Shown: positions 37,456 through 38,816 of the stretch, in pieces
Position numbering within the stretch: position 1 is the stretch's first letter
Layout: the number at the start of each line of letters is the position of its first letter
Source of the DNA: a virus
Virus record (IMG/VR): IMGVR_UViG_3300047176_000016
Span: 1 to 38,816 of that record
DNA length: 38,816 nt
Strand: one strand, 5' to 3'
The notes under the pieces: model-generated
Told to the model about the DNA's origin: nothing
Database searches by the model: none
Seen by the model: only the letters and a program-made list of their open reading frames with translations
Made by a program: the position numbers and the translations under genes

Positions 37456-37627
37456 AATATGTAGGCGCGTCTTCAAATGAATAAGTAGCCTGAGCAAACC
37501 ACATTCCATTTTCAGTCCAAACTTTTATTTCTGAATCAGGATGCTCAAACATAAAACGGTTTAGTTGTTCTTCCAAAAAGCATCTTTCGTTAATTTGAAA
37601 AAGCCTGATCCATTTAGGTTTCATCAT
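37418..37627 (-). CDS. Hypothetical 69-aa protein
   Basis: A 69-residue protein, WIRLFQINERCFLEEQLNRF then EIKVWTENGMWFAQATYSFE, ending in an acidic, Pro/Glu tail. It begins with two overlapping ATG codons next to the stop of the preceding gene (ATGATGA-like), so translation is coupled. It is the last gene of the leftward accessory operon and overlaps the 3' end of 37240-37455. No family is recognised. Confidence 0.5.
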   Translation of the reverse strand: MMKPKWIRLFQINERCFLEEQLNRFMFEHPDSEIKVWTENGMWFAQATYSFEDAPTYSKPENEEESSPS

Positions 37628-38016
37628 ACTTTCCTATCTTTTTGTCTAACTTCTAGATCAAACTGCTCTTCGAGCAAGATTATAGACTCTAATTTCTTTA
37701 TTTGAAGATCATAAAACTTCTCTTTGTCTTCATATTCTGCATTCACAGTAGCAATTGCGGCTTCGATCTTCTTTTTCTTGTCTTGTTGCAAATAAGATTG
37801 AAATAGATACAGAGATTTTAGGTATTGCTTTCTTGGTTTGAATACAGGAAGTTTGACGGTTTCCAGCCATGATGTCCAACTTATAAAAGCGTGGTCGAAA
37901 TCAGCTAGAAGTTGCTTTTTTGAGAAGTCTTTTTGTGATTCATGCGCAATTAACCGCTCATCATTGCGTGGATTAAACGGTGTGCATGGTCCTTCTGAAG
38001 CAGGTTTTTTTTCCAT
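37624..38016 (-). CDS. Coiled-coil hypothetical protein
   Basis: A 130-residue charged, helical protein with a conserved-looking front (GPCTPFNPRNDERLIAHESQ) and a long helical region with many Lys/Glu. The C-terminal half (KKKKIEAAIATVNAEYEDKE, then LQIKKLESIILLEEQFDLEV) is coiled coil. The gene starts 1 nt after the DUF551-like gene's stop. A structural or DNA-binding role is possible; no family is recognised. Confidence 0.5.
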   Translation of the reverse strand: MEKKPASEGPCTPFNPRNDERLIAHESQKDFSKKQLLADFDHAFISWTSWLETVKLPVFKPRKQYLKSLYLFQSYLQQDKKKKIEAAIATVNAEYEDKEKFYDLQIKKLESIILLEEQFDLEVRQKDRKV

Positions 38017-38253
38017 TTAAGTTTTCCAAGCGAATTTTTCAAGATCAACAGCAGGGGGCAATTCTATATAGCACCAATGCGTTATATCTTTGTAAGAAAT
38101 CTTACCCTCAACTACTCTAGGATGATTACGGCTATAAAGAAGCGTTTCAACCCATCTATGATTTCCCATTATTATAAGTCGATCTTCTTCAGGTACCTCA
38201 TCAATAAATGCGATCCAATTCCAGTTTACTTTTGGAGGTTCTTTCTTCATCAA
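38017..38253 (-). CDS. DUF551-like protein
   Basis: A 78-residue protein: W-N-W-I-A-F-I-D-E-V-P near residue 12, LIIMGNHRWVETLLYS, then I-T-H-W-C-Y-I-E-L-P-P at about 59-69, the DUF551 arrangement with the HW-x-x-x-x-P end. Its start overlaps the upstream gene's end by 53 nt. It is the fifth DUF551-type sequence in the genome. Function unknown. Confidence 0.55.
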   Translation of the reverse strand: MMKKEPPKVNWNWIAFIDEVPEEDRLIIMGNHRWVETLLYSRNHPRVVEGKISYKDITHWCYIELPPAVDLEKFAWKT

Positions 38254-38716
38254 TCTCTCTCGCTACTTTAATGTAAATCTGTTTCACGGCCTCATTACTC
38301 AAATCATCTTTGAAAGGAGCCGCTAATATACTCATATTTTGCCTGAATTGGTCAATACTCCAAAGAACAGTTTCATTTTCGGTTATATTTCCTTTTATAT
38401 ATTGTCTCCACAGTTCGTAAGGGGGAAGCAGCCAACATATTTCCATCTTATCGGTTTTAGAAATAGCTCTAAAAAGATATGAATTTACTTGTGGCCTAGG
38501 TTTTGTGAGTCTTGCTTGCCATAACATGCGCTTTGAGACGCCATCGTCGGCAGTTCTGGGATGAGCAAACAGATAAACATAAGGTGAATATTGCTGTAAT
38601 CCTATTGAAAGCCTGTTTTTCTTTAGACAATCTTCTGCTCCTTGGGCAATATTTATTGCTTGATTTTCTTTAAAATGTAATAGACGATCGTGAGTTTCTA
38701 ATCGGTTAATTTTCAT
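38201..38716 (-). CDS. Conserved phage protein, first of leftward operon
   Basis: A 171-residue protein with an unusually well-formed central pattern: THDRLLHFKENQAINIAQGA then EDCLKKN (residues about 8-35), YVYLFAHPRTADDGVSKRML (about 46-65), WQARLTKPRPQVNSYLFRA (about 66-84), and EICWLLPPYELW (about 92-103). From memory it resembles a conserved family in phage genomes with no assigned function. It has no known catalytic motif. It is transcribed away from the scaffold gene across the shared intergenic region, next to the head operon. It may be an early or head-related accessory protein. Its first codons lie in the terminal repeat. Confidence 0.65.
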   Translation of the reverse strand: MKINRLETHDRLLHFKENQAINIAQGAEDCLKKNRLSIGLQQYSPYVYLFAHPRTADDGVSKRMLWQARLTKPRPQVNSYLFRAISKTDKMEICWLLPPYELWRQYIKGNITENETVLWSIDQFRQNMSILAAPFKDDLSNEAVKQIYIKVAREIDEERTSKSKLELDRIY

Positions 38717-38816
38717 TTGTTTGATATAAAATTAAAATTTTAGTTTAATGCCATTATATCCAACCGCAACCCAGCGTCAAGGGTAAAGGATTATATGACA
38801 GCACAAAGTTCCTCAA
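38688..38816. repeat. Terminal direct repeat, right copy
   Basis: Matches 1-129 with one difference (base 38690 g versus base 3 a). It repeats the minus-strand gene's start, the intergenic region and the scaffold gene's first seven codons (ATG at 38795, truncated at the window end). See the left copy. Confidence 0.95.

Overview
The window looks like a complete, AT-rich genome of a short-tailed (podovirus-type) double-stranded DNA phage, about 38.7 kb. Its first and last 129 bases are the same apart from one base, so the molecule is circular or terminally redundant and the window wraps slightly past one turn. The host cannot be named from sequence alone. Low GC, ordinary AGGAG/GAGGT ribosome binding sites and many small signal-peptide genes fit a low-GC Gram-negative bacterium; a host-restricted group such as Chlamydiota or Legionellales is a guess.

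Layout. (1) 108-14011, plus strand, is the virion block: scaffold, a major capsid gene split by a group I intron, FCCH-repeat head or tail proteins, a P22 gp4-like connector, a 922-residue tail hub, and three ejection-type proteins. (2) 13998-14541, minus strand, is a small cassette: an HTH protein, a one-helix membrane protein and two tiny membrane ORFs. (3) 14639-19547, plus, holds two long repetitive fibres and two small proteins between them. (4) 19586-23622, minus, is one tightly packed operon of ten genes: a RecT/YqaJ recombination pair first, then a series of secreted and membrane proteins. (5) 23775-31564, plus, is the early or replication arm: a Cro-like repressor, an AGCAA-repeat origin candidate, a DnaD-like initiator, RusA, and about 20 small accessory genes, with two RNA-structure candidates, a homing endonuclease and a phosphoesterase. 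(6) 31650-37455, plus, is packaging: small terminase, large terminase, a stand-alone RNA polymerase alpha-CTD-like protein, portal, and small basic proteins around a tRNA-like element. (7) 37418-38716, minus, is an accessory operon that starts next to the scaffold gene across the circle junction.

How it works together. The phage appears to bring its own origin and initiator, annealase, exonuclease and Holliday-junction resolvase. I recognise no DNA polymerase, helicase, primase, RNA polymerase, integrase or endolysin, so it probably depends on the host replisome and transcription machinery. The alpha-CTD mimic may be one route to redirecting host RNA polymerase.

The most unusual site is the capsid gene. 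Besides a 679-nt group I intron with a LAGLIDADG endonuclease (1744-2422), it carries a separate out-of-frame 41-nt insert at 1613-1653, bounded by a perfect 6-bp inverted repeat. Removing both gives one 329-codon reading frame of expected family length. The insert recalls the T4 gene 60 translational-bypass and homing-endonuclease arrangement.
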